Part shown: one piece after another, positions 38,225-49,111 of the stretch
Layout: every line of letters starts with the position of its first letter
How positions within the stretch are numbered: position 1 is the first letter of the stretch
Origin: Onthophagus taurus
Taxonomy: Eukaryota > Arthropoda > Insecta > Coleoptera > Scarabaeidae
Assembly (NCBI RefSeq): GCF_036711975.1
Contig: NW_027248941.1
Location: forward strand, 3,038,001-3,102,000
Direction: 5' to 3'
DNA length: 64,000 nucleotides
Translations under genes and position numbers: made by a program
Notes under the pieces: generated by a model
What the model was told of the DNA's origin: nothing
The model's database searches: none
The model's input: the letters and a program-made list of their open reading frames with translations, nothing else

Positions 38225-38480
38225 AATAACAGCTATGTTCCAAAAAGCGGCCCCGACTCGTATTCAAATGCATTCAACTAAGAATAAAATCAACGTCGCT
38301 GATTGTCGGGGAATTACCCGACAATCGGACAGTCCTAGTCGCCATCGGCCTGGCGCGCCAGCCCGATCGAGTACACATGGAGCGGTGTTGCCGCATTAAG
38401 CGTGTTCACGAGGGAATCTCGTTTCGAATTTTTCGCCAGCTAGGTAGGCCTCTTAAGGTTTCTTTCTAAATTGATGTTGT
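38225..38480. other. GC-rich block with hairpins, unclassified
   Basis: Much richer in GC than its surroundings. It contains a hairpin GATTGTCGGG-GAATTA-CCCGACAATC near 38303 and a GGCCTGGCGCGCCAG palindrome near 38345. It may be a fragment of a structured retroelement or transposon end. No coding frame was found. Confidence 0.4.
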
Positions 38481-38626
38481 ATAGAAGCCGAGGCAGCCGT
38501 GCATCTTTGATTTTATAACTAAATATTAGTGTATTTCCAAATCACCAAGGTGTTACTAAGCATCCGCAATAATGACATTAACACAATTTTTACAATTACA
38601 AATGTCATTAATTTGTCGAAGCAGCT

Positions 38627-39018
38627 ATAGTTCATTTTTTTTCTATAATACCTGTCAAATTTTTGTAAAGTTGGCAAAATTAACAGGGAGTTTTGTTTTA
38701 TCATGTTTTGAAGTAAATATGTCACATTGACGTTTGAGCTTTCGTTATTCAAAAAGAAAAGGTGCATAAAAAGTGTTGTGGGGTGTTTATTTGCCATTTA
38801 CTTACCTAGAAAAGGTATTTTATTCTATTTAATTACTTTGTAGCACGTTTTTATAACAAATATGTACTTCGTCAAAATCGTATTTATCTAAAAATTTATT
38901 AGTATTTTAACCTCAACTAATTAGTTACTGACAATGTTACTAAAAATCATGAAAACAACATAAATTTTATAAGGGTCCTAGATAATACCAACAGAAACCC
39001 TAAATAATTTACATTGAC
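38627..39018. mobile_element. MITE copy, 'AGTTCATTTTTTTTCTATAATAC' family
   Basis: An inverted-orientation sister of 42692-43087, matching over nearly its whole length (for example TAAACTCCC-type, GTGACATATTTA-type and GGTTTCTGTTGG-type words). Its right end stops at TGACAAGTATTAC, shorter than the sister, so this copy is slightly truncated. Confidence 0.85.
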
Positions 39019-39528
39019 AAGTATTACATGGTGTGCAATCTCACTACTATAAAAATGTAGACCCAGGTTTTAGTACCCTCACAATCCATTGGATGTCGTT
39101 GTAGACTGAATTTGTAGCAATCTGCATTATCTACACAAACAAAGCGCTTGTAACCATAGAAAAATTTATATGTCACGTCAAACCCGTCAAACTCAAAGGT
39201 GACAGCAAACGTCACATTTTTGTTTTGTCGTTTGGTGTGATAACTGGTGATAACCCAGTGTATATTCTTTCTTACTTTCCTTTGGCTTAGTGTTTTATAT
39301 CCTTTAGTTAAGTGTTTAAATAAGTTAGGGCCACATTTACCACCTCTTCATAAGTTTATCCGATAGATAAATTGGCGCTCTTAAATGAGAGCAATATACA
39401 TATATTATATTTAAAATTATGAATTTTATCTTGGAAAAACTATAAATTCATATTTTTTTGCATTTATTTGTAAAATGTACTTGACCTCTTCAAAATAAAG
39501 TATTAGTATAAACCGGTATAGAAATACC
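39019..39528. other. Short intergenic stretch between TEs
   Basis: No gene or repeat recognised. Confidence 0.4.
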
Positions 39529-39530
39529 TA

Positions 39531-40702
39531 CAGGTGCCCATTATGTATGGAATGTAGTATACAGCGTGTCCCGTATCTTCCGCATCAGAGCATTATACGG
39601 TTGTAGAATACATTATTCTGAAGCGATCTTTCTAATAAAATTTTTTCGAAATGTTTATAATAACCGCACGGGAACTGTTTAACGACGACCAATAACGGAC
39701 AACTTTGATTCATCGAAAAAGTTTATTTCTCTTTCCATGACGAATTTATTGGTGAGTACACGTGGGAAACGAGTTATCATCGGCGTAGCGGACCGGCCGA
39801 GGGTGGCACCGATTACCTGAGTCTGATTTGCGATCTGCTGATTGGACGAAAAACAGTTCCTTTAAACAGTTCCCGTGCGGTTTATAAACATTTCGAAAAA
39901 ATTTTATTAGAAAGATCGCTTCAGAATAATGTATCCTACAACCGTATAATGCTCTGATGCGGAAGATACGGGACACGCTGTATATCTTGGTAGGTATCAA
40001 CTTTATAAAAAAACATTTTATACAAAAGTTGTTTAATATTTTATTTGCCATAAGACAGCATTCAATTGTTTTTATTTCAGAAAACAAATGAGCAACGAAT
40101 AACACTTGAAGTTTTTTAAATGGCAATGTACCCTTTCGTTAGGCTCATTTGATAGAGATTTTTTTTCTCTTTACGATGACGTAAAATTTTAGTACCCTTA
40201 TATCAGAAAATTTTTGAAACAAATGTAATAATTGTTTATTAAGAAAATTTAAGTAATAACTTTATCGTCAAGTACCTCGAATTATTGGAGATGTACACTA
40301 ATTTTTCGTTTATTTGTTTTATTTTGTATGTAAATTTAATTTACAGTAATAATTCGAGGTACTTGACGATCTCGGATATCTAGATTAATGTTATTGATTA
40401 ATTTTTATTAATAAACAATTTTTCCATTTTTCTCAAACATTTTCAGATGTAAGGATACAAAAATTTTACGCCATCGTAAAGAGAAAAATAATCTCTATCA
40501 AATGAGCCTAAAGAAAGAATACATTGCTATTTATAAAAATTTAAGTATTATTCTTTACTCATTTGTTTTCTGAATTAAAAACAATTGACTGCAGTCTTAT
40601 TATGGCAAATAAAATATTAAACAAGTTTTATATAAAATGTTTTTCTATAAAGTTGATACCTACAAAGATATATACTATATTCCATACATAATGGGCACCC
40701 TG
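39531..40702. mobile_element. Palindromic TIR element interrupted by a nested MITE
   Basis: Long inverted repeats start CAGGTGCCCATTATGTATGG and end CATACATAATGGGCACCCTG, with TA on both sides (39529-39530 and 40703-40704). Without the nested insertion it is about 750 bp and almost entirely palindromic. No transposase is present. A truncated third copy of an arm lies at 36205-36478. Confidence 0.9.
39562..39980. mobile_element. Nested MITE, 419 bp, TA duplication
   Basis: Begins CAGCGTGTCCCGTATCTTCC and ends with the exact reverse complement. Arms of about 120 bp are nearly perfect, and TA flanks each end. It sits inside the left arm of 39531-40702; the right arm shows the uninterrupted site. 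It is therefore the younger insertion. Confidence 0.93.
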
Positions 40703-40909
40703 TATATTTAAATTTTGCGCTTTAACCTAATTAGTTCCCTCACAATCCCCTTGGGAGCGCTCAATGTACCAAAAAATAGTGGGGAGATGACCTTCTATAT
40801 ACATAATATATATAAATTTTTCTATGAAGTATTATAGAAAAGAAACGAACTATATGCTAGTGAGGCATTAGCATTTGAGACTTTATTAGAGATTCATTTT
40901 ATGTAACTT

Positions 40910-41992
40910 TTAATCTAATTGCAACTGGCGAAAACTTCCATTCGCACCGAACCCAGCCGAACAATCCAAATGAACCTTATTTTTCGGAATTTCCCCGCAA
41001 AGATGTAAATTTTTAATTTTCTCCTGAACCTCCCCGTTTTGTGTATAAAAATGTTCCCAATTTTTCGCCCAATCCTCGACACTTTTCCCCGAAGTCCCAT
41101 TTAATTCAATCGGAAGATCATCACTGGGAATAAATTTCTTTAAATCATCGATACCATTATGAATAATAATCTTAAAAAAATTAATTAATATTTGAATTAT
41201 TAAATTTAATTAACCTACCCTATTTCGTATTTTCTCCGAACAAATCGATTTAAGAAGAACGATGAATGATTTAGCAGCCGATGGGACGTTAATGCAATGA
41301 ATTTGCTTAATTATAGCAGGAAGGCAATTGACTGTTAAGTTCATAAAACGTCTTTCAACTGCGAAATCTAATTTCGTCGCCAATTGAAAAGTAAAACAGT
41401 CGAAATTAAGGACAAAAACGAAACTAGTTCCTACGTTTAATCCCAAATGAAGAAACCATTCAACTAAAACAAATTAAAAATTGATTTGATTCTTTTACGA
41501 ATAAGAAAATCTTACCCAAATCAATAACGTATTTTTGTCTCGATTTGTAATCGAAATTGCTTTGTTCTCGAGTTCCCCACAAATAAAAAATCCTGCTTAA
41601 ATCGGAAGTTAAATCCGGAGAGATTACAAAAATTCTAGAAATATCATCCCGCTCAAAACGCTCCTTTTCGATTTTAAACTCCGGTTTTAAATGATTCAGA
41701 GAATGTTTCGTTATTATATAAGATTCAAATTTCGATTTAGCCTTTTCAAAATCGTACTTACAAAGCCTTATAAAATTCTCAATAAAACACACCTCTAAAA
41801 ATTAATTCAAAATTGTTAAAGAATTTAATTCGTAATTTAATCCTTACCAAGATCTTGCGGTAAATGATTTTCGCTTTTGATCCATTCCTTAAACAACTCG
41901 ACGTATTTATTTAATTTTTCGCGATTGTCCTTAAACGCGATCGCAATTTTTTCTAAATCTTCCTCGTTTACTTTACTCACAGGCGAAGACAT
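40910..41992 (-). CDS. CRAL-TRIO domain lipid-binding protein (alpha-TTP-like)
   Basis: Predicted cytosolic carrier of a small hydrophobic ligand (retinoid, tocopherol or phosphoinositide in known relatives). Four exons, 41992-41848, 41794-41516, 41463-41219 and 41170-40910, give 309 aa, the usual length for insect members. The N-terminal helical CRAL-TRIO-N region (residues 1 to about 90) contains FIENFIRLCKYDFEKAKSKF. The lipid-binding domain follows, with FVFVLNFDCFTF, the helix around FMNLTVNCLPAIIKQIHCIN and the closing IHNGIDDLKKFIPSDDLPIE, the place where relatives carry the 'LPxEYGG' element. Here that glycine pair is replaced by ELNG. The family is certain; the ligand cannot be inferred. 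Confidence 0.93.
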
Positions 41993-42470
41993 GGTAAAAA
42001 GTGCGATTCTAAACTTGAATAAAAGTCTAATTCGATTTTATTGAGCATTTATTGACGAAATCGCATTAACATTCGATGAATTTTAAATACTGTCCAACTA
42101 ATGTTTGAACAATTTAAGTAATCGCGTTATCTAAAGTCTAAACCAATTATCCTCAATTTACTGCAAGAAAACAAATTGTGTGCAAACGTGAATTAAAAAG
42201 AATTATAGGGGATTTTAGTTACTATGTTAAATATTTCATTTCTTTGAATTAATTGATTTGTTTCTGTTGAAAATAAATGGAATGAAGAGGAGTAGGGTAA
42301 AAAGTTGAGAAATAAATATAATAAGATAAAGAGAGATCAATCTGACTAATAAATTAATCTTCTCGAATTAAATTGGGAAAAGTTAGGATAGTATTGTTTA
42401 CAAATATCAATCGACTCTAAAAAAAAATTGAGGAATGTTAAGATAAGTCAGTTTCCTTTTGCACTCAGAA
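41993..42470. other. Upstream region of the CRAL-TRIO gene
   Basis: AT-rich sequence holding the presumed promoter of the minus-strand gene. No TATA box at a convincing distance and no other gene seen. Confidence 0.4.
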
Positions 42471-42474
42471 TATG

Positions 42475-42687
42475 ATTTTTTCTTCAAACGTCATTAAATG
42501 ACAACTTTGTTGACGTGTTTACTCGCGGTAGAAGTAAGTCATTTTTGCATAACAACGGTTGCTAAGATCAACATAGCAAAAAAGTACTTCAGCGTTATGG
42601 CGCTAAAGTAAATTTCACTTTAGCGCCATAACGCTGAAAAACATTTCACTTTAGCGCCGTATTATTTGAAACGTTTGAAGAAAAAAT
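42475..42687. mobile_element. Small MITE with 17-bp TIRs
   Basis: ATTTTTTCTTCAAACGT at 42475-42491 is matched by its perfect reverse complement at 42671-42687. The interior holds the perfect hairpin listed at 42588-42638. Confidence 0.75.
42588..42638. repeat. Perfect 22-bp inverted repeat
   Basis: The 22-nt arm at 42588-42609 (contains GTTATGGCGCTAAAGT) and its exact reverse complement at 42617-42638 are separated by 7 nt. A third partial copy, CACTTTAGCGCC, follows at about 42646. Confidence 0.95.
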
Positions 42688-42691
42688 ACTA

Positions 42692-43087
42692 TAGTTCGTT
42701 TTTTTTCTATAATACTTGTCAATGTAAATTTTTTAGGGTTTCTGTTGGTATTATTTAGGGGTTTTCCTGATTTTTAGTAACATTTTCAGTAACTAAATAG
42801 TTGAGGTTAAAATACTAATACATTTTTAGATAAATACGATTTTAACGAATTACATATTTGTTGTAAAAACGTGCTACAAAGTACTTAAATAAAACAAAAC
42901 ACCTTTTCTAGGTAAATAAATGGCAAATAAACATCCCACAACATTTTTATGCATCTTTTCTTTTTAAATAACGAAAGCTCAACCGTCAATGTGACATATT
43001 TATTTTAAAAGATGATAAAACAAAACTCCCTATTAATTTTGCCAACTTTACAACAATTTGGCAGGTATTATAGAAAAAAAATGAACT
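42692..43087. mobile_element. MITE, about 395 bp
   Basis: The left end AGTTCGTTTTTTTTCTATAA is matched by the right end TTATAGAAAAAAAATGAACT. The full-length sister of 38627-39018 is in the opposite orientation. No coding capacity. Confidence 0.85.
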
Positions 43088-43089
43088 AG

Positions 43090-43238
43090 GTTTTATTCGG
43101 AAGAGAAGCAGTTTCGTTTGTGGCTGGTCCGTCACAAACTGTCTGACACGCCACAATTTTAACGGCTCATCTGTTATTAATCCGTTATTACACGACAGAA
43201 CACGCCGTAAAAAACACTGCTTCTCTTCCATATAAAAC
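43090..43238. mobile_element. Short MITE, about 149 bp
   Basis: GTTTTATTCGGAAGAGAAGC at the left pairs with GCTTCTCTTCCATATAAAAC at the right with two mismatches. It adjoins the preceding MITE. Confidence 0.75.
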
Positions 43239-43458
43239 AATGTACTATTAATGCGTAGTAGAGGACTTTAGTGTCGAATCGAACTAAAAAGACCCCAATT
43301 CTCTCAATATTTTTATTTAATAATAAGATCTAAAATGCTTCTACTAAAGAGTTCTAAAAGTCAAATCCCCAACCATCGGGATCCCAAATTTCAAATTCTA
43401 AAAAATTAGAAGTTTTAAATTTAGGATTCCGATTTAAATCAATTATATCAATTCCTAA

Positions 43459-46400
43459 TCATTCTTCATTTTCTTGGTTATTAGTCGCTAATTGCATCTC
43501 TAAAGTACAAGAAACATTTCTTTCAACCACAACTATTCCACATTTTGTATTTTCATCTTCATTTTTATCTTCATTTATATCTTTATTCTCACCATTAATT
43601 TCATTATCAATTTCATCTTCAACCATTTCCTCCTCAATCTTTTTCACTAAATCATCAACATATTCTTCCTCTAAATTTCCATCTCCATCATTTGTAACAT
43701 CATCATTTTCCTTATTATTCTCATCTTTAAACACCTCCTTATTTCTTGCATATTTATATCCTCCCCCAATTCTTATCTCATTAATTATATTGCCAACTTT
43801 TTCTTCTTCTTTTTTATCAATACATTTTTTAACATTTTTTTCACTATCATCATCATCACCATCATTCTCATCATCGTTTAAAAACTTTTCAATATAACTA
43901 TTTTTAACATGTTCCTTCTTCTCCTCATCATTCTCCCCCTCTTTTTCTTGGCTCTTAACGTATTCGTTCCAATACTCGTTATAAGTCTGTATTAATAGAT
44001 CGTATTTTCGATCGAAAACGCTTGTAAGTTCCTCAACTTGCCGATTAAAAGCTCTCATATCCTCCCGTAAATTTGAGATGTTATTTGAAGCTTTTATCGA
44101 CAAAATTTCTTCTTTCTTATCTTCCTCAACGTTTTCAACTTCAACGTTAACCCCGGCTACGTGTTGAAAAACGGGGAAATTTTTCGATAATTGTAACGAA
44201 TTAGAAATTGTTGTTTCCTCGTTTGGATCAATATGTTCTCTACGATCAATCATTCGAATATATTTATGAGCAGCCTCGGCTAATTTCGATGGTTGTTTTA
44301 ATTTTCGAACCTTTTCTTCTTCATCAAACTTCCTCTCCATCTTATCGAGAACTAATTCGTAAGTATCGATCGAATCTAAACGGAGACTTTGGGTTGAATT
44401 CGGTATTGAGCGATCAATCGGTTTTAAAATTACCCTGTTTTCAGTGTTTATAGGCAAATTCCATTTTAATAATTCTTTTACGTCGTTTAATGATTGCTCT
44501 TTTTGGATACCCATTAAAATTTCTCGTCCGGATTCTTCAATATTTTCAATTTTTACATTTTTATCAATAATATCTTGTTCGGCTTCTTTAAATTTCGTGT
44601 TTCTACATTCAATCTCAATTCCTTTATCCAAATCTTCGTAATAAAATTCATTCTCTTCGGAATCACTCGAAGATGAAGTTGATGATGATGATGATGAAGA
44701 TGATGAGAATAAATTTTCATCTTTTGGAGCGTAAATTTCTACTAAAGAACGTTGATCGATTTCTTCCACTTTTTTGAGCTCTTCGACAACTTGTTTTAAT
44801 TCTTCGTCTTTTTTTAGTTTCTCTTCAAACATTTTTTTCTCTTTTTTTAATTCTTTTTTAGATTTAATTTCAGGATTTTCAACAATTTCTTCATCAGAAT
44901 CTTTTGAATCATTAATTTCTTTTGATTCTTCAATTTCTTCTTTTCCAAAAGTCCAAAAAAACGATTCAGACTCAAGCTCACCTTGAAGCATCTTCGCAAG
45001 CGCTTTAATTTTTTCAACATCCTCTTTCTTTTCTTCAATTATCTCATTATCTTTTTGATTTTCCTCAATTTCTTCTGGACTTTTCTCAATTTCAACATCT
45101 CCTTCATTATTTTCATCGATTTCTTTGTTATTATCATCATATTCTTCTTGAAGAATTTTCGCAATCCCTTTATAATTAATATTATCATCAATATTATCAT
45201 CGACATTTTCTATCAATTTTATCTCCTTTTCCGCATCACCTTTCTCATCATTCTCATCTTTATTATTTTCATCTTGCCTAACATTTTCTTCCTCGGTATT
45301 AATTTCAACAATTAATTTTTTTTTCTCTTTGCGACTTCTCCTCGTTCCTTTTGGTTCAAAATCAAAGATTCTTTCGCGATATTCAATATATTCATCGGGA
45401 TCTGGTTGGTGTTCCCTCATAAAATCATCACTTTCTGATGTTGTTGATGATGATGCAGACAAAGACAATTCTTCTTCATCTTCTGATTCACTAAATATCA
45501 TTGCAGCTTGATTAATTTTAATTTCTTCCGGATTATTTTCAATGTTTTGGATTACTTGAGGTTCTGAATCAACACTTTTCTCTTCTTGACTTTCATTTTC
45601 TTTTTCTGGGTGATTTTCTGCAACGTTATTCTCTTCTTCATCTTGATTTGGAACAATTTCTGATAATGTATCAGCTTCGCTTTCTGAATCATGAACTGAA
45701 GTGCCCATCCCACTGTCTAAATGAGCAGCAGCAGCTGCAGCTTCTTGCCTCCTTTCATCTCGCATTCTAACTAAAGCGTTTACACTGTCCATGATTCGTT
45801 GGCGTTCTCTTTGTATCCAACGTTGTCTTTCAGCGCTTTCTTCCGTAATCCCACCTCTTTCCCTTAAAATAAAATACCTTTATAATATAGTATAACTAAT
45901 TATAATTTAACTTACCATGCTTCTGCGCACGCTCTATCCCGTGGAAAAACTGGGCGATCATCTAAATAACGAAGATCTTTCTAAAAAGAAATCAAATAAA
46001 TCGAATAAAATCCCCAAAACGATTAATATTTACACAAGTTATTATCATAGTTTTCCGATACGAAGGTATTTTTCGCACAACGGGATTCCCCATCATATTC
46101 AACACTCTCAAACTCTTCATATTCCCCAAAACTTTCACAATCAAAGGATCTTCAATGTGATTGTTGGAAACGTCCAGCACGGAAACCTCGTCTAAAAGCT
46201 CCAAATGTTCCACATCTTCCAAATGTTCCAAATAATTATTCGCCAAATTCAAAGAGTGCAACGTTTTGATGCTATCCAAGTTTTCAATTCTTCTAACTTG
46301 GTTATGAGACAGATTTAGAGTGTCCAAAAAGACGAGATGTCCCACGTTTTCGATTTTCCGTATTAAGTTGTAATGCAGAAACAAACTTCTCAACTCCGTT

Positions 46401-46675
46401 TGATTATCTAATCCGGATATTTTTAATAACCCGTTATTTTCTAGCCATAAACATCTCAATCCTGTGTATTCCTCTAAATTTTCGATTTCACTGAAGCCTT
46501 TAAAATGTAAATAAAGGACATCGTTTAGGTAGGGCGTTGCGTAAAGTTTATTTTCTTTGCAATGTTTTTTAATGAATTCTTTCGTCATTCTTGGTCCTTT
46601 ACAAAATTTCGCTATCGCTGATTCTTCTTTTTGGGCGTTTGGATCCGTTTGGGGAGTTTCAACTACCAAAGACAT
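43459..46675 (-). CDS. DNAAF1: Dynein axonemal assembly factor 1 (LRRC50-type)
   Basis: A cytoplasmic factor needed to preassemble ciliary dynein arms (Drosophila relative dtr). Exons 46675-46034, 45980-45916 and 45862-43459 give 1036 aa. Residues about 50-215 are six SDS22-type leucine-rich repeats ([66 protein letters not shown]). The LRR cap and hallmark [20 protein letters not shown] span exons 1-3, followed by [15 protein letters not shown]. The rest, about 780 aa, is a very acidic low-complexity tail rich in Glu, Asp, Asn and Lys with a Ser/Asp run and predicted coiled coils, longer than I would expect. It is divergent from the RMDN3-like gene. Confidence 0.95.
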
Positions 46676-47641
46676 CTTTTCCTTTAATTTTATCTTTATG
46701 GAATTGGCAGATTATATGTTTATTTATTGATCAAACAAGATTTATTGACAAATTTGTTTTAATGGGTTGCTTGGAAATTCGAATTTTTTTCTTTTTAAAG
46801 TTGGTATCTAAAAAAATATAGTTAAAATATTAATCATTTTAATAGAATTTATTATTTCGGTTATAAGAAGTTATGTTTTTTTTTCCAACGATCTGGCAAC
46901 GTCGCTCGCTTCGTTTCTCGAGCAGCGGAGCAAACGACATTGCCAGATCGTTGGTTTTTTTAGAGGTTATGTACTACCAACTTAAATAATTCTTTTGTAT
47001 TAAAATTTTTATACGTTGGCATAAAAAACAAACAACTTTAAACATAACCTATAACCTATAGAAAAAAATATTAAGCGGCTTTACCTTATTATAAAATATC
47101 ACAATTTTTTACCAAACTTTCGCTCTCTATATTCACTTGATTTCTTTAAGTTTTAAATCGGTTTAAAATCATTTTTGTAGAGCATTTTTAAAACAACTCT
47201 TGATAAAACTTAGCTTGATTAAATTCATCTTCAAAATAATTTGTTTTTATTTACGTTGCTATGGTATACTAAGGATACTAAGTTTGTATTCAAGACAAAG
47301 TAGCACCGTTTCAGTTCACGTTATTCTATTAATTTATTATTATTTTTTAACTCATTTCTATATTTATTTCTAATTCAATTTTAATATTTTTAACGAATTT
47401 CAATTATTTTATTTTATTTTAATTCGAATTAAAATAACCACATGAAGTTGGCAACAATTTTAACGATTATAACCTATAAAACTAAAAACGTCAAAGTTGG
47501 TTCTACTTGCTCTATTAACCCATTTGAATTAATGTAAATCGCGAAAAGACCCTCAAAGAAGAACAAATTAAGTATAAAAGATCACCACGAACGTTTTAGA
47601 TAACCACAAAAAAAATTAATTTTAAGGAATTTTTTATAAAA
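46676..47641. promoter_or_regulatory. Shared divergent promoter region, DNAAF1 / RMDN3-like
   Basis: 966 bp between two divergent start codons. Contains the inverted repeat at 46885-46954 and several GACATAACCT-like words. No CpG-rich block or clear TATA element was seen. A polymerase start for each gene must lie here. Confidence 0.5.
46885..46954. repeat. Inverted repeat in divergent promoter
   Basis: CCAACGATCTGGCAACGTCG pairs with CGACATTGCCAGATCGTTGG with one mismatch across a 30-nt loop containing TTTCTCGAGCAGCGG. T-runs flank it on the left and right. Confidence 0.9.
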
Positions 47642-48823
47642 ATGTCCTCAACGCCTAATCAACTTTATATTATCGGAGCTGGTTTAGTGGGCATAATGGG
47701 GGCTGTTAGTATAATATTGTACGAGCATTTCCGCCAGGAAAGACGTAGTAGAGCTATGGCTCAAAATTTAAATAGAATTGATGCACAAATTACGAATATG
47801 AGGGAAGAATTGGAACGGATGAGGAAATCGCAAAAAGCTAAGTAAGCATTAAATGACTTGAATCGAACTAATTTACCAAAAATAATCATGAATTTATTAA
47901 TTAAATATTTTTTGAAATGTCAAAAAACAAACATAACCTCAAATTAATTTTTTTATAGAAGAAATCATTTTTCAACAAAACCAACCATTTCTTCTGCAAA
48001 ATCTTATACAATCTCAGACACTGAGGATTATAAATCGCCATCAGATACTTCTGATCAAGAATTTTTTGATATTTCTGATGAAGAAGTTGATGGATTAGTG
48101 CGTGAACCAAAGGAATTAACACTAATTGACATCGATAAAAGATTAGGAACAGATGATACTGAAATAATCCTCGAAACACTAACTATTTTAGATAATTTAT
48201 GTGGAAAATATCCTAACGATCCCCAATTTTGGTATCGTCTAGCTAAATGTTGTCATGCCGCTGCCGTTCATTCGGTTCAACCTCAAACAAAACGAGAAAA
48301 CATCTCAAAAGGTGTTAATGCTTGTAATAGAGCTTTAAATTTTGAACCGAATAACCCAGAGGTGCATAAATTGTACGCGATTTTAGTGGGGTTAAGATCT
48401 GATTTTGAACCAACCAAACAAAGAATCGCGGATGGATTTTTATTTAAACAACACGTTGATATCGCGATTAAATTAAACCCAACGGATGCTTCGTTACATC
48501 ACATGTTGGGGAGGTTTAAATACGAAATAGCCGGGTTAAAGTGGTTTGAAAGAAAAGTAGCGACCGCTTTATTTGGAGAACCTCCAAATGGGACTTACGA
48601 TGAAGCCTTAAATTGTTTTTTAGAGGCCGAGAGATTAACATCGAGTGATTGGAAAGAGAATAAAATGTATATAGGGAAGTGTTATATCGCTTTAGGGGAT
48701 ATTCATAGAGGTATCGATTGGTTGCAACAAGCTATTGATATAGTTTCTGGGTCTCAAATGGAAGAGTTAAGTTTAAATTCGGAAATTGGGAGATTATTGA
48801 ATCAATATAATGTTTATAGATGA
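47642..48823 (+). CDS. RMDN3/PTPIP51-like mitochondrial tether, TPR fold
   Basis: Member of the regulator of microtubule dynamics family (FAM82). RMDN3/PTPIP51 anchors mitochondria to the ER through VAP proteins. Exons 47642-47841 and 47959-48823 give 354 aa. Residues 8-27 form one membrane helix (LYIIGAGLVGIMGAVSIILY), as in RMDN3 and unlike soluble RMDN1. A short coiled coil follows (about 40-64). Residues 86-112 are acidic and end in EFFDISD (101-107), close to the FFAT consensus EFFDAxE that binds VAP. The C-terminal part (about 120-354) is the TPR-like domain, with FWYRLAKCCHAAA, KQHVDIAIKLNP, HHMLGRFKYEIAGLKWFERKVATALFG and KCYIALGDIHRGIDWLQQA. The domain order supports RMDN3 over RMDN1/2. 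The function is inferred from family. Confidence 0.92.
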
Positions 48824-49111
48824 GGGAGTTATTGTTTTAATTAACTTAAATTTGGTGCTTCGTTTCGGGATGGACTAGTTTTAATAATTTTATGGAATTA
48901 GAAAGTGCTAAAAAGGTTTTATTAAAGTGTTAAATAGATGTTTTTCTAATTTGTTTCTTATTTAATGTTTTAAATTTTATTACAATTTTTTGGTATAAAA
49001 ATATTGACACATAACCTCCTATTATTTTTTTTTTATTTAGTAATTCTTCAACATAACCTATAAATATAAAATTTAGAGTTGGGTATTAAGCTATTATTTT
49101 AAACTTATTAA
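48824..49111. other. Short convergent intergenic region
   Basis: 288 bp between the ends of two convergent genes (RMDN3-like and P450). AT-rich and probably both 3' UTRs. Confidence 0.5.

Noticed and set aside
44208-45315. Several plus-strand ORFs opposite DNAAF1
   Set aside because: Shadows produced by the Glu/Asp-rich coding tail; their Phe/Ser/Ile-rich products are what antisense GAA/GAT codons give.
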